Shown one piece after another: positions 17,633 through 27,318 of a stretch of 42,597 nt of DNA. The stretch is from the NCBI RefSeq assembly GCF_025465545.1, contig NZ_JAODMK010000013.1, positions 1 to 42,597 of the forward strand, read 5' to 3'. The DNA is from Naasia sp. (GTDB taxonomy: Bacteria; Actinomycetota; Actinomycetes; Actinomycetales; Microbacteriaceae). Positions within the stretch are counted from its first letter, which is position 1. Each line of letters opens with the position of its first letter. The position numbers and the translations under genes are program-made. The notes under the pieces are model-generated. The model was not told the origin of the DNA and searched no databases. It worked only from the letters and a program-made list of their open reading frames with translations.

Positions 17633-18787
17633 ATGTCCACCCTCACCGCGCCGGCAACCGCCCTGGCGATCGGACCGCTGCGCCTCGATGCGCCGGTCGT
17701 GCTCGCGCCCATGGCGGGCATCACCAACACCGCATTCCGTCGGCTCTGCCGGGAGTTCGGCGCCGGTCTCTACGTCAGCGAGATGATCACCAGCCGCGCG
17801 CTGGTGGAGCGCACGCCCGAGACGATGCGGCTGATCACCCACCATGAGTCGGAAACCCCGCGCTCCATCCAGCTCTACGGTGTGCACCCCGCGACCGTGG
17901 CGGAGGCCGTGCGGATCCTCGTCGACGAGGACCGCGCCGACCACATCGACCTGAACTTCGGCTGCCCGGTGCCCAAGGTCACCCGCAAGGGCGGGGGAGC
18001 CGCACTGCCCTGGAAGCTCGATCTCTTCCGCGACATCGTCGAGGGTGCGGTCCGCTCGGCGGGCGCGGTGCCGCTCACGATCAAGATGCGCAAGGGCATC
18101 GACGCCGACCACCTCACCTACCTGGAGGCGGGCAGGATCGCCGAGGGCGCCGGCGTCGCGAGCATGGCTCTGCACGCCCGCACGGCCTCGGAGTTCTACT
18201 CCGGCCACGCCGACTGGTCGGCGATCGCCAAGCTCAAGGAGACCGTCACGAGCGTCCCCGTGCTCGGCAATGGCGACATCTGGTCCGGTGCCGACGCGGT
18301 CCGCATGGTGCGCGAGACCGGCTGCGATGGCGTCGTGGTCGGTCGCGGCTGCCTCGGCCGCCCCTGGCTCTTCGGCGACCTGGCCGCAGCCTTCGCCGGC
18401 GAGGAGCGCATCGCGATGCCCTCCCTCGGCGAGGTGGCCCGCACCTTCCGTCGGCACGCCGAGCTGCTCGTCGAGTTCTTCGGCAGCGAGGATCGCGGCT
18501 GCCGCGACATCCGCAAGCACGTCGCCTGGTACTTCAAGGGCTACCCCGTCGGCGGTGACACCCGCGCCAGCCTCGCCACCTCCGACAGCCTGCAGGAGAT
18601 CGACGACCTCCTGGGCACGCTCGATGCCGACTCGCCCTATCCCGGTGAGGCGGCGGAAGGCCAGCGCGGCCGCGCCGGCAGCCCCAAGCGCCCCGTGCTG
18701 CCCGAGCGCTGGCTGGAAAGCCGCGTCCTCGGCACCGCCGAGCGCACCGAGGTCGCCGGGGCGGAGCTCGATTCCAGTGGCGGCTGA
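17633..18787 (+). CDS. dusB: tRNA-dihydrouridine synthase, DusB type
   Basis: A 384-residue flavoenzyme that reduces uridines in the tRNA D-loop with NADPH. LAPMAGITNTAFRRLCREFG opens the FMN-binding TIM barrel, NFGCPVPKV holds catalytic Cys111, KMRKGID and the LHARTASEFYSG stretch line the active site, and VVGRGCLGRPWLF is the Dus signature. Its last 11 nt overlap the start of dgt, so the two are translated from one message. The C-terminal 45 residues after the helical domain are Arg/Pro-rich. Confidence 0.95.
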   Translation: MSTLTAPATALAIGPLRLDAPVVLAPMAGITNTAFRRLCREFGAGLYVSEMITSRALVERTPETMRLITHHESETPRSIQLYGVHPATVAEAVRILVDEDRADHIDLNFGCPVPKVTRKGGGAALPWKLDLFRDIVEGAVRSAGAVPLTIKMRKGIDADHLTYLEAGRIAEGAGVASMALHARTASEFYSGHADWSAIAKLKETVTSVPVLGNGDIWSGADAVRMVRETGCDGVVVGRGCLGRPWLFGDLAAAFAGEERIAMPSLGEVARTFRRHAELLVEFFGSEDRGCRDIRKHVAWYFKGYPVGGDTRASLATSDSLQEIDDLLGTLDADSPYPGEAAEGQRGRAGSPKRPVLPERWLESRVLGTAERTEVAGAELDSSGG

Positions 18788-20045
18788 CGCACCGGCTGTC
18801 GGTGCCCGCGATCCCGGGTACACCGACCGGGACCGGGAGCGGTGGCTCCCCGAGCAGCACTCCAGCCGCCGCAGCGACTTCGCCCGTGACCGTGCCCGCC
18901 TGGTGCACTCCAGCGCCCTGCGCCGGCTCGGCGCCAAGACGCAGGTGCTGAGCCCGACGGCCGGCGTCGACTTCGCTCGCAACCGCCTCACGCACTCCCT
19001 GGAGGTGGCCCAGGTCGGCCGGGAACTCGCCGCGAGCCTCGGGCTCAACCCCGACGTGGTGGACACCGCGTGCCTCGCCCACGACATCGGCCACCCGCCG
19101 TTCGGCCACAACGGTGAGCGGGCACTCTCGGAGTGGGCCGTCGACATCGGCGGCTTCGAGGGCAACGCGCAGTCCCTGCGCCTCCTCACCCGCCTCGAGC
19201 CGAAGGTCTTCGGGCCTGACGGCCGGCCGTACGGGGTCAACCTGACCCGCGCGAGCCTCGACGCGAGCTGCAAGTACCCGTGGCCCGCAACCCGGTCCAT
19301 CGAGGATCCGAGCGGGCGCGCCAAGTTCGGCTACTACACCGACGACGCGGCGGCCTTCGCCTGGCTGCGCGAAGGCGCCCCCGAGGGGATCCGCTGCATC
19401 GAGGCCCAGGTGATGGATCTCAGCGACGACATCGCCTACTCGGTGCACGACTTCGAGGACGCGGTGACCGGCGGCTACATCGACGTTCGCGCCCTCGCGC
19501 ACCGCAAGCACCACGACGAGCTGGTGACCGCGATGCATGCCTGGATCGGCGGCGAGTACGACCACGCGCAGCTGATCGGCGCCTTCGACCGCCTCGACTC
19601 GCTGGACTTCTGGCTGGCGACCTGGGACGGCTCCCGCCGGGATCAGGGCCGCCTCAAGAACCTCACCAGCCAACTCATCGGCCGATTCGCCGGCGCAGCG
19701 ACTCGCGCCACCCGCGCCGCCTATCCGCAGTCGCTCCTCAGCCGCTTCGCCGCGAACGTCGTGGTGCCGCCGGAGATCGGCGCCGAGATCGCCGTGCTCA
19801 AAGGCATCGTCGCCGCGTTCGTGATGACCAGCACCACCCGCACGCCGGTGTACCGCCAGCAGCGCGCCGTGCTGCAGGAACTGGCCGACGTGCTCGTCAC
19901 TCGGCCCGAGGCCCTCGACCCGGCGTTCGCCGCCGATTTCAGGGAGGCCGGCACGGACGCCGAGCGCCGCCGTGCGGTCGTCGACCAGGTGGCGAGCCTC
20001 ACGGACCAGTCGGCGATGGCATGGCACGAGCGGCTCGTCGGCTGA
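18777..20045 (+). CDS. dgt: Deoxyguanosinetriphosphate triphosphohydrolase-like protein
   Basis: A 422-residue HD-domain dNTPase. His73 in NRLTHSLEVAQVG, then His102-Asp103 in AHDIGHPPFGHNGE, and a later Asp in MDLSDDIAYSVHDFED complete the HD metal site. Such enzymes cleave dNTPs to nucleoside and triphosphate and limit dNTP pools. I chose GTG 18777, which overlaps dusB by 11 nt, because homologous sequence (YTDRDRERWLPEQ) begins soon after. dgt upstream of dnaG is a conserved actinobacterial neighbourhood, here separated by an inserted minus-strand block. Confidence 0.94.
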   Translation: MAADAPAVGARDPGYTDRDRERWLPEQHSSRRSDFARDRARLVHSSALRRLGAKTQVLSPTAGVDFARNRLTHSLEVAQVGRELAASLGLNPDVVDTACLAHDIGHPPFGHNGERALSEWAVDIGGFEGNAQSLRLLTRLEPKVFGPDGRPYGVNLTRASLDASCKYPWPATRSIEDPSGRAKFGYYTDDAAAFAWLREGAPEGIRCIEAQVMDLSDDIAYSVHDFEDAVTGGYIDVRALAHRKHHDELVTAMHAWIGGEYDHAQLIGAFDRLDSLDFWLATWDGSRRDQGRLKNLTSQLIGRFAGAATRATRAAYPQSLLSRFAANVVVPPEIGAEIAVLKGIVAAFVMTSTTRTPVYRQQRAVLQELADVLVTRPEALDPAFAADFREAGTDAERRRAVVDQVASLTDQSAMAWHERLVG

Positions 20046-20836
20046 CACTGCCTCGGCCGACCACGTTCGCCGACGTGGCGGGGGAGGGCATCCTGCTCGC
20101 CGGCGGCGCGCGGGCGCTCCTGCTGCAGCTGGCGCACCCGGCGGTCGCCCGGGGGGTGGCCGAGCACAGCTCCTTCGCCGAGGACCCGGTACCCCGACTC
20201 ACCGGCACCCTCACCTACCTCTACGTGCTCGCCTTCGGCACCGAGGAGGAGATCGCCCGGGTGGCCGCCCACGTCGGCCGCGCACACCGGGGGGTGCGCG
20301 CCGTCGACGGGGAGCCGCCCTACGACGCTGCGAATGCGGACCTCCAGCTCTGGGTGGCCGCCACCCTCTACGAGACGACAGTGCTCATGTACGAGCGCGT
20401 TTTCGGCCCGCTGCCCGCCGCTGCCGCCGACGAGGTCTATGCGCAGAGTGGGCGGATCGGCACCGCGCTCGGGATGCCGGCGTCCGCCTGGCCGGAGGAC
20501 CGGTCCGCCTTCGCCGAATACTGGGCCGCCACGGTGGGCGCACTCGTCGTCGGGCCGACGGCGCGACGGCTCGCGCATGCGCTGCTCCGCCCGGAGGGGG
20601 CACCCCTGTGGCTGAGGGCCGCTCTGCCCCTGGCACGCCCGGTGACCGCCGCTCTCCTGCCCGACGGGGTGCGCCGCGGCTACGGCGTCCGATGGAGCGC
20701 CGAGCACCAGGCGCGGGCCGACCGACTGCTCGGCCTCATCCTCGCCGGCTACCGGGTGCTGCCCCGCCGGATCCGGCACCTGCCCGGGCGACGAGTACTG
20801 CGGCACTTCCGGGCCGAGACCTCACCTGCGGGCTGA
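20021..20836 (+). CDS. MpaB-like oxygenase family protein (DUF2236)
   Basis: A 271-residue protein. GEGILLAGGARALLLQLAHP with following VARGVAEHSSFAEDP and the later ADLQLWVAATLYETTVLMYE are the family's conserved segments, including histidines thought to bind haem in latex-clearing and MpaB-like oxygenases. Substrate is unknown. ATG 20021 overlaps the end of dgt by 25 nt in another frame, so it is probably the third gene of the dusB-dgt transcript. A later GTG start would remove conserved sequence. It converges on the ABC ATPase gene, 11 bp away. Confidence 0.85.
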   Translation: MARAARRLTLPRPTTFADVAGEGILLAGGARALLLQLAHPAVARGVAEHSSFAEDPVPRLTGTLTYLYVLAFGTEEEIARVAAHVGRAHRGVRAVDGEPPYDAANADLQLWVAATLYETTVLMYERVFGPLPAAAADEVYAQSGRIGTALGMPASAWPEDRSAFAEYWAATVGALVVGPTARRLAHALLRPEGAPLWLRAALPLARPVTAALLPDGVRRGYGVRWSAEHQARADRLLGLILAGYRVLPRRIRHLPGRRVLRHFRAETSPAG

Positions 20837-20847
20837 GCCGCGGGTCG

Positions 20848-21621
20848 CTACAGCACGCGCTGCAGGAACTCCCTGGTCCGGGCATTCCGTGGGCGGGTGA
20901 GCACCTCGTCCGGGGTGCCCCTCTCGACCACTGCGCCGTCGTCCATGAAGGTGATCTGGTCCGCAACCTCGGCGGCGAAGTTCATCTCGTGCGTCACCAC
21001 GACCATGGTCATCCCCGAGCGGGCCAGCTCCCGCATCACGGCGAGCACCTCGCCCACGAGCTCCGGGTCGAGCGCGGAGGTGGGCTCGTCGAACAGCATC
21101 ACCTCGGGGTCCATGGCCAGAGCGCGAGCGATCGCGACCCGCTGCTGCTGCCCGCCGGACAGCTGTGCGGGATAGTGCCCGGCCCAGTCGGCGAGGCCCA
21201 CCCGGTCCAGAAGCTGCATGGCACGGGCCCTTGCGTCGCGCTTGGGCTGGCGGAGCACCGCCAGCGGAGCCGCGGTGATGTTGTCGAGGGCGGTCATGTG
21301 CGGGAACAGGTTGAACCGCTGGAAGACCATGCCGATGGTGCGCCGCTGGTCCGCCACCTGGCGCGGCGTCATCTCGTAGAGCTTGCCCTTCTTGGGCGAG
21401 TAGCCGACGAGGTGGCCGCCGACCTCGATGCGGCCGCCGTCCACGGTCTCCAGGTGGTTGATGCAGCGCAGCAGCGTCGACTTTCCCGAACCGGATGGCC
21501 CGAGCAGAACCGCCACCTCTCCGCGTCTCACGGTCAGGTCGATGCCCTTGAGCACCTCCCTGCTGCCGAAGCGCTTCCGCACCGCGCGCACCCGGATCAG
21601 CGCATCGTCGTCGTCAGCCAC
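20848..21621 (-). CDS. Amino-acid ABC transporter ATPase (GlnQ type)
   Basis: A 257-residue ATP-binding subunit for polar amino acid import. Walker [10 protein letters not shown], signature [15 protein letters not shown], Walker [13 protein letters not shown] and H-loop VVTHEMNFA are intact, with PAT-family features such as [18 protein letters not shown] 21621 overlaps the permease stop by 8 nt, making it the last gene of the lysA-like, binding protein, permease, ATPase operon on the minus strand. Confidence 0.93.
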   Translation of the reverse strand: MADDDDALIRVRAVRKRFGSREVLKGIDLTVRRGEVAVLLGPSGSGKSTLLRCINHLETVDGGRIEVGGHLVGYSPKKGKLYEMTPRQVADQRRTIGMVFQRFNLFPHMTALDNITAAPLAVLRQPKRDARARAMQLLDRVGLADWAGHYPAQLSGGQQQRVAIARALAMDPEVMLFDEPTSALDPELVGEVLAVMRELARSGMTMVVVTHEMNFAAEVADQITFMDDGAVVERGTPDEVLTRPRNARTREFLQRVL

Positions 21622-22549
21622 GTGCGTCGCTCCTTCTGCGGAGTGCGGACCAGGCGCGCGAGAGGGTGCGGTCCAGGATTCCGTCCTGCGCGCCTGTGCC
21701 GCGACCGAATCGCTTCTCGAGGTAGTGCTGGGGGATCGACAGGGCCGTCGTCATGACGACGTACCAGATGGTGATGACGAGCAGCAGCTCCACCTGGCGC
21801 AGGTTCTGCGAGGCGATCCGGGTCGCCGCCGTGTAGAGCTCGAGCACGGCGATGACCGAGAGCAGCGACGTGTCCTTCAGCATCGAGATCGTCTCATTGC
21901 CCATGGGCGGGATGATGACCCGCATCGCCTGGGGGAGCACGATCTTGGAGAACGTCCTCAGCGGGCTCATCCCCAGCGAGTACGCGGCCTCCCGCTGGCC
22001 CGAATCCACCGAGAGGAGGCCGGCGCGGATGATCTCCGCCGAGTAGGCGGTCTGATTCAGGGTGAGCGCGATCAGACCGGCGACCAGAGGCGGTATCAGG
22101 GCGTTCGTATTCGCCCGGAGGAACACGATGTCGGTCATCGGAACGCCGAAGACGATCTCGCTGAAGAGCAGCCCGAGGTAGCCCCAGAACACGATCTGCA
22201 CCAGCAGGGGACTGCCGCGGAAGACCCACACGTAGAACCAGGCCAGGAAGGACAGGACAGGGTTGGCGCTCAGCTTCATCCCCGCCACCAGCACTCCGAG
22301 GACCGTCGACACGGCCATGGCGGCGAAGGTCAGGAACACCGTCATCACCGCGCCGCTCAGGATGCGGGAGTTGAAGAGGTAGTTGCCGATCGTGGCGTGA
22401 TCGATGTTCTGGTTGTTCCAGAGCTCGACGGCCAGCCAGGCGAAGAGGAGGCCGAGGACGAGGGCCGAGGCCCAGCGCCAGGGGTGACGCAGAGGGACCG
22501 CGAGAACGTCGTCGCTCTCCGTCGTCGCCTGGCGCTGGGTGTCGGTCAT
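21614..22549 (-). CDS. Amino-acid ABC transporter permease
   Basis: A 311-residue inner-membrane subunit of the HisM/GlnP family. Hydrophobic helices near residues 30-50, 75-100, 110-150 and 250-270 surround the [10 protein letters not shown] motif and the EAA loop ([20 protein letters not shown]), which contacts the ATPase. The extra N-terminal cytoplasmic stretch ([20 protein letters not shown]) is common in the family. ATG 22549 lies 2 nt after the binding-protein stop; in-frame upstream codons belong to that gene. Confidence 0.92.
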   Translation of the reverse strand: MTDTQRQATTESDDVLAVPLRHPWRWASALVLGLLFAWLAVELWNNQNIDHATIGNYLFNSRILSGAVMTVFLTFAAMAVSTVLGVLVAGMKLSANPVLSFLAWFYVWVFRGSPLLVQIVFWGYLGLLFSEIVFGVPMTDIVFLRANTNALIPPLVAGLIALTLNQTAYSAEIIRAGLLSVDSGQREAAYSLGMSPLRTFSKIVLPQAMRVIIPPMGNETISMLKDTSLLSVIAVLELYTAATRIASQNLRQVELLLVITIWYVVMTTALSIPQHYLEKRFGRGTGAQDGILDRTLSRAWSALRRRSDARG

Positions 22550-22551
22550 GG

Positions 22552-23478
22552 CTAGTCGCCGGTCGTCGCGAGGTTCAGCCCGGCCTTGTCGATGGCGAAA
22601 TCGGCGAGGTTCCACTTGCTGAGGAGCTTCTCGTATGTGCCGTCGTCGATCACCGACTGCAGCGCCAGCTGCAGTGCGGCAGCAAGTCCATCCGACTTCT
22701 TCAGCACCCCGATGCCGGTGTAGACCGGGTTCAGACCGGCCGGGCTCTCGGGGTCGGAGATCAGCTCGAAGAACTGACCGTCACCGGCGGTCTGGGCTGC
22801 GTAGGCGGCGACATACGCGTCCACGACCTCCGCGGACGCCTGCCCCGCCCGGAGCGCGGTCTGCGAGTCCAGCTCGCTGGGGAGCTCGACCAGCGTGATC
22901 GTGGTCCCGGCGGGGCAGTCCTTCGCCCGCTCGGTGAGCACCTCGCCCTGCACCGTCGCCTTCTGCACGGCCACCTTCTTGCCGCACAGGTCGGCGGCAG
23001 CCTTGATCCCGTCGGGGTTGCCCTTCTGCACGAGGATTCCGAACCCGCCGTAGAAGTAGTCCACGAAGTCGAGGACCGCTTCGCGCTCCTCGGTGTCGTT
23101 CATTCCCGCGATGATCGCATCCCACTTGTTCGACTGCAGTGAGGGAATGATCGTGTCCCAGGCCTGCTGGTTCATCGAGACCTCGGTGCCGAGGCGCGCG
23201 CCCAGCTCGTTCATCAGGTCGAAGTCGAACCCTTGGATCTCCTGGTCGTCGTTGTAGAACTCCATGGGAGGGTTCGCGATGTCCGACGCGAACTTGATCC
23301 CGTTCTCCTTGTACTGGGCGGGCAGGGCCGCCGCCGCCGCCGTGTCGACCGCCGCGGTGGGGGTGCTGTCCGCCGGTGCGCCGGCGGAACCCGATGCCCC
23401 GCCCGCGCACCCCGCGAGGGCGCCGATCATGATCAGTGCGGCCGCGCTGACGACGGCCTTCCGGTGAGTGCTGTGCAT
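22552..23478 (-). CDS. Amino-acid ABC transporter substrate-binding lipoprotein
   Basis: A 308-residue type 3 solute-binding protein. The signal peptide ends in lipobox LAGC with Cys24 lipidated; the mature domain begins after a Ser/Ala/Gly linker. IKFASDIANPPMEFYNDDQE, GFDFDLMNELGARLG and AIIAGMNDTEEREAVLDF are typical of polar amino acid binders. ATG 23478 has AGGAGG 8 nt upstream, which decides the start. Which amino acid is bound is unclear; the neighbouring decarboxylase hints at lysine or a related diamine acid. Confidence 0.93.
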   Translation of the reverse strand: MHSTHRKAVVSAAALIMIGALAGCAGGASGSAGAPADSTPTAAVDTAAAAALPAQYKENGIKFASDIANPPMEFYNDDQEIQGFDFDLMNELGARLGTEVSMNQQAWDTIIPSLQSNKWDAIIAGMNDTEEREAVLDFVDYFYGGFGILVQKGNPDGIKAAADLCGKKVAVQKATVQGEVLTERAKDCPAGTTITLVELPSELDSQTALRAGQASAEVVDAYVAAYAAQTAGDGQFFELISDPESPAGLNPVYTGIGVLKKSDGLAAALQLALQSVIDDGTYEKLLSKWNLADFAIDKAGLNLATTGD

Positions 23479-23529
23479 TGGTGTCCTCCTGGTTGGCAAG
23501 TGGGTGCAGCTGTGCGTCGCGGCTCCGGA

Positions 23530-24858
23530 TCAGAGCGCTGCGGGCTCCTGCAGTCGAAGGAGGTCGTCGATGCTCTCCCGGGCGACGACGACGCGCGACT
23601 TCCCGTCTGCGCAGAAGACCACCGCCGGCCGCAGCGCGCCGTTGTAGTTGTTGGCCATCGTGTACGCGTACGCCCCCGTTGTGGTCATGACGACCAGGTC
23701 GCCCACCACCGGCTGGTTGAGGGCGATGTCGGCCCGGAGCCGGTCGCCGGACTCGCACTGCCGGCCCACCAGATCCACCGTCTCCGGTAGGCCGCCATCG
23801 ACCCGGTTGGCGATCAGCGCCTCGTAGCGCTGCCCCGTCAGGGCGATGTCCATGTTGTCGGCCATGCCGCCGTCGACCGCGACGAAGCTCTTGCCGGAGC
23901 GCTTGACGGTGTTCACCCGGTAGAGGGTGACCCCTGCCCGGGCGACGATCGATCGGCCCGGCTCGATCAGGAGCTTGGCGCCCGCGGGAAGGACGCGGGC
24001 CGCTGCGGCCACGACGGCGTCGAGGTAGGCCTCAACGCTGGGCGGGTCCTCGTCGAAGGTGTACTGCACACCGAGCCCGCCACCGATGTTGTAGACCGGG
24101 TACTCGCCGACGCGCCCGATGGCCTCGACCGCCCGCACGAAAGGCTCGGTCTCGAGCACCTGGGAGCCGATGTGCAGATGGATCCCGATCAGCGTGACGT
24201 GCTCCAGGCGTGCGATGAGCCGGACTACGTCGTCGAGCTGGTCGAGGGGCACACCGAACTTCGAGTCCTGCCCGCCCGTCGACTGCGACGCGTGCACGTC
24301 CGGAGCGACTCCGGGGATGACCCTGAGGAGGACGTTCTGGGGCTCGGCTGCGAGACGCTCGATCCGGTGCAGATCGTCGGTGTTGTCCACGATGATCGCC
24401 GCGATGTGGGTCTCCACCGCGAGCCGGATCTCGTCGTCGCTCTTGGCGTTCCCGTGGAGGTAGAGCCGGTCCGCAGGAACGCGGGCCGCCAGAGCGAACT
24501 GGAGCTCGCCGAGCCCCGCGACGTCCACGCTCAGTCCTTCCTCCGCGGCGAGGCGGTACATCGCCACGGCGGGGAAGGACTTCGAGGCGAAGAGCACCTC
24601 GCTGTTGGGCCACCGCGCTCGCAGTCCGTCGCTCAGTGCCCGAGCTTGTGCACGCAGCCCTGCCTCGTCGTAGACGTACAGGGGTGTGCCGTAGGTGCTG
24701 GCGAGGTCCTCGACGCTGCAGCCGCCGATGAGCAGGACGTCGTCCTCGCTCACCGAGCTGTTGACAGGAAGGATCGGCCGGAGTTGATCGAACGTGGTCG
24801 GGGTTCCTTTGCATCTTCGGCGTGGAGCGCCGGCGGGGACTTCAACTGATTCCGTCAC
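23530..24858 (-). CDS. Diaminopimelate decarboxylase-like PLP enzyme
   Basis: A 442-residue group IV (alanine-racemase-fold) decarboxylase. PLP lysine Lys93 sits in LFASKSFPAVAMY, followed by LSVDVAGLGELQFAL, HIGSQV, NIGGGLGVQY, EPGRSIVARAG, CESGD and GAYAYTMANNYNG, the complete LysA pattern. It would convert meso-diaminopimelate to lysine, or act on a related substrate. GTG 24858 is the best start; a 34-residue N-terminal lead precedes the core. It is first in an operon with an amino-acid ABC transporter, not next to argS or hom where the usual actinobacterial lysA lies, so it may be a second, specialised copy. Confidence 0.85.
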   Translation of the reverse strand: MTESVEVPAGAPRRRCKGTPTTFDQLRPILPVNSSVSEDDVLLIGGCSVEDLASTYGTPLYVYDEAGLRAQARALSDGLRARWPNSEVLFASKSFPAVAMYRLAAEEGLSVDVAGLGELQFALAARVPADRLYLHGNAKSDDEIRLAVETHIAAIIVDNTDDLHRIERLAAEPQNVLLRVIPGVAPDVHASQSTGGQDSKFGVPLDQLDDVVRLIARLEHVTLIGIHLHIGSQVLETEPFVRAVEAIGRVGEYPVYNIGGGLGVQYTFDEDPPSVEAYLDAVVAAAARVLPAGAKLLIEPGRSIVARAGVTLYRVNTVKRSGKSFVAVDGGMADNMDIALTGQRYEALIANRVDGGLPETVDLVGRQCESGDRLRADIALNQPVVGDLVVMTTTGAYAYTMANNYNGALRPAVVFCADGKSRVVVARESIDDLLRLQEPAAL

Positions 24859-25011
24859 GCTATTGCCCCCGGAGGCGCGCAATCCGCAGGACGAGCAACG
24901 AGATGCCGAACTTTTACATCGCCGAAACACCGCACCGGGGCTCGGCAGCGGTGCGGACCGGGAAAGGAGGCGCGATGCGCAGAACCGGGCCGAGGGGTCC
25001 CCGGCCGAATC

Positions 25012-25017
25012 TAGACT
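25012..25017 (+). promoter_or_regulatory. Predicted -10 element of dnaG
   Basis: TAGACT ends 7 nt before ATG 25025, arguing for a leaderless dnaG message and fixing this start over upstream in-frame codons. The 166-bp region to the divergent lysA-like gene also has an AT-rich patch at 24906-24917. Confidence 0.5.
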
Positions 25018-25024
25018 TGCCCGC

Positions 25025-27130
25025 ATGGCGGGCCTCATCCTCAAGTCGGACATCGACGAGGTGCGCGCCCGGGTCAATCTCGGCGATGTCGTCGGCGACT
25101 ACGTGTCCCTCAAGACCGCCGGCGTCGGGTCCCTCAAGGGGCTCTGCCCCTTCCATGACGAGCGCAGCCCCAGCTTCCATGTGCGTCCGCAGGTGGGCCT
25201 CTTCCACTGCTTCGGCTGTGGCGAGGGCGGCGACGTCTACACGTTCCTGCAGAAGATCGACCACGTCACGTTCGCCGAAGCGGTGGAGCGGATGGCCGCG
25301 AAGGTCGGTTACACCCTGCACTACGAGGACGGCGGGGCGGCCGCCGAGACCGGCAACCGGGCCCGCATCCTCGCCGCGAACCGCGCCGCGGGCGAGTTCT
25401 TCGTGGAGAGGCTCGCGACCCCCGCCGCCGACCCGGGGCGCCGCTTCCTGGGCGAGCGCGGGTTCGACCGCGCCGCGGCCGCCCGCTTCGGCGTCGGCTT
25501 CGCCCCCCAGAGCTGGGACGAGCTCACCAAGCACCTGCGCGGGCGCGGCTTCACCGATCTCGAGCTCGCGGCCGCCGGCCTCGTCTCGAGCGGCGACCGG
25601 GGCGTCTACGACCGCTTCCGCGGGCGCGTCGTCTGGCCCATCCGCGACCTCACCGGCGAGACGGTCGGCTTCGGCGCCCGCCGGCTGCTCGAGGACGACA
25701 AAGGCCCCAAGTACCTCAACACCCCTGAGACGCCCGTCTACCACAAGGCCCAGGTGCTCTATGGGCTCGACCTCGCCAAGCGAGACATCTCCCGCGGCCG
25801 CCGGGTGGTGGTCGTCGAGGGCTACACCGACGTGATGGCCTGCCACCTCGCGGGGATCACCACGGCCGTCGCCACCTGCGGAACCTCGTTCGGGGTCGAC
25901 CACATCAAGATCCTCCGGCGTGTGCTCGGCGACGACTCCGGCCTCGGCGAGGTCATCTTCACCTTCGACCCCGATGCCGCGGGCCAGAAGGCCGCCGTAC
26001 GGGCATTCGGCGAGGAGCAGCGCTTCGCCGCCCAGACCTACGTGGCCACCGGCCCGGAGGGACTGGACCCCTGCGATCTGCGGCTCGCCCACGGCGACGA
26101 GGCCGTGCAGGCGATGATCGCCGCCAAGAAGCCGATGTTCGAGTTCATCATCCAGCAGCACCTCCGCGCGCACGACCTGGACACCGTGGAGGGGCGCGTG
26201 GCCGCCCTGCGCGCCGCCGCTCCGGTGGTCGCCGAGATCCGTGACCCCTCCCTGCGGCCCGGATACGCCCGCGAACTCGCGCGCTGGCTCGGCATGGAGC
26301 TCGCCGACGTGCAGTCGGCGGTGGCATCTGCGGCCCCGCGGGGGTCCAGCGGCGACTCCCGCGGCGACCGGCGCGGTGGGAGCGCCGCCCAGGGTGGCGG
26401 TGCCCCGGGACAGCGCGGGGGCGGTCCCGGACAGGGACCCGAGCGTCCCGGCCAGGCGCCTCAGCGCGGCGCCGGACCGCAGCGCGGTGGGGCGCCGGCC
26501 GGCCCCGCACGCCGTGGTCCCGGGGAGCAGCGCGGCTCGCAGGGCAGTCCCGCTCGCCAGCACGCACCCGTGGACGACCCGCCCCCCGAGGACTACGACT
26601 CCGCCCCTCCGCCGGAGGACGGGAACTACGACGCGCCGGCGCCCGCCCGCGGCCCGTCCCTCGCCCAGCTGCCGGGCGATCCCGCCACTCGGCTCGAGCG
26701 CGATGCCCTGATGGCCGCCCTGCAGTTCCCCCAGCTCGTGGGGGAGTCCCTGCTCGAGCGGGCGGTGCAGACGGGCTTCGCGAACCGGTCGCTCGCAGGG
26801 GTGCGCGACGGCATCCGGGCGAGCCTCGACGCGCTGCAGTCCCCGCAGTGGCTCGAGCGCGTCGCGACCGCGGTTCCCGAGTCGCTCACCGGGCTGGTGC
26901 ACCAGCTCGCCATCGCACCGCTTCCCCAGCAGCCCGGCGAGGAGGCCCTCGGAATCTACGTGCGGGATGTCACCGCTCGGCTGATCGACCGGGATCTGCT
27001 CCGCCGCAAGACCGAGCTGCTCGGCCAGCTGCAGCGCACCAGGCCGGCGGACGACCCCGAGCGGTACCGAGGGCTGCAGCGGGACCTCGTGGCGCTCGAG
27101 GCGGACCGCCGGACCCTGCTCGAGGGCTGA
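25025..27130 (+). CDS. dnaG: DNA primase
   Basis: A 701-residue primase that lays RNA primers for the replisome. The CHC2 zinc motif is Cys41, His44, Cys62, Cys65. TOPRIM residues are EGYTD at 265-269 and DPDAAG with Asp315 and Asp317. A Gly/Pro/Gln/Arg-rich, low-complexity linker of about 105 residues (about 438-545) separates the catalytic part from the C-terminal helicase-binding domain, longer than in most DnaG, and ends in an acidic DPPPEDYDSAPPPEDGNYD-like patch. All catalytic motifs are intact. Confidence 0.96.
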   Translation: MAGLILKSDIDEVRARVNLGDVVGDYVSLKTAGVGSLKGLCPFHDERSPSFHVRPQVGLFHCFGCGEGGDVYTFLQKIDHVTFAEAVERMAAKVGYTLHYEDGGAAAETGNRARILAANRAAGEFFVERLATPAADPGRRFLGERGFDRAAAARFGVGFAPQSWDELTKHLRGRGFTDLELAAAGLVSSGDRGVYDRFRGRVVWPIRDLTGETVGFGARRLLEDDKGPKYLNTPETPVYHKAQVLYGLDLAKRDISRGRRVVVVEGYTDVMACHLAGITTAVATCGTSFGVDHIKILRRVLGDDSGLGEVIFTFDPDAAGQKAAVRAFGEEQRFAAQTYVATGPEGLDPCDLRLAHGDEAVQAMIAAKKPMFEFIIQQHLRAHDLDTVEGRVAALRAAAPVVAEIRDPSLRPGYARELARWLGMELADVQSAVASAAPRGSSGDSRGDRRGGSAAQGGGAPGQRGGGPGQGPERPGQAPQRGAGPQRGGAPAGPARRGPGEQRGSQGSPARQHAPVDDPPPEDYDSAPPPEDGNYDAPAPARGPSLAQLPGDPATRLERDALMAALQFPQLVGESLLERAVQTGFANRSLAGVRDGIRASLDALQSPQWLERVATAVPESLTGLVHQLAIAPLPQQPGEEALGIYVRDVTARLIDRDLLRRKTELLGQLQRTRPADDPERYRGLQRDLVALEADRRTLLEG

Positions 27131-27210
27131 CCGGCGGCGGGTCTCCCGTGGCGGACGCCGCGGCGCTGACGAGGATGTTTCGGCGCCATAACGAAGTCCC
27201 GCTTGAGTCG

Positions 27211-27225
27211 GGCTGAGGATCAGCC
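27211..27225 (+). promoter_or_regulatory. Small inverted repeat and -10-like element before the peptide ABC operon
   Basis: GGCTGA and TCAGCC flank GGA. A possible -10, TAGACC, follows at 27232-27237, about 80 nt before ATG 27319. It could be an operator or leader hairpin. Otherwise nothing stands out in 27131-27318. Confidence 0.3.
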
Positions 27226-27318
27226 GTGTGTTAGACCAGAGTGTCACAGCAGCGCGGCGTCGATTCCGCGCCTGCCCCGCACCAGGGGCGACATCCCTTC
27301 ATCGAAAGAGGTAGACGG

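Noticed and set aside
24859-25024. Lysine riboswitch upstream of the lysA-like gene
   Set aside because: Only 166 bp are shared with the dnaG promoter, and no lysine-element core or multi-helix architecture is visible.
24914-27247. Minus-strand open frame opposite dnaG
   Set aside because: Shadow of dnaG third-position GC; no motifs, and it spans the dnaG promoter.
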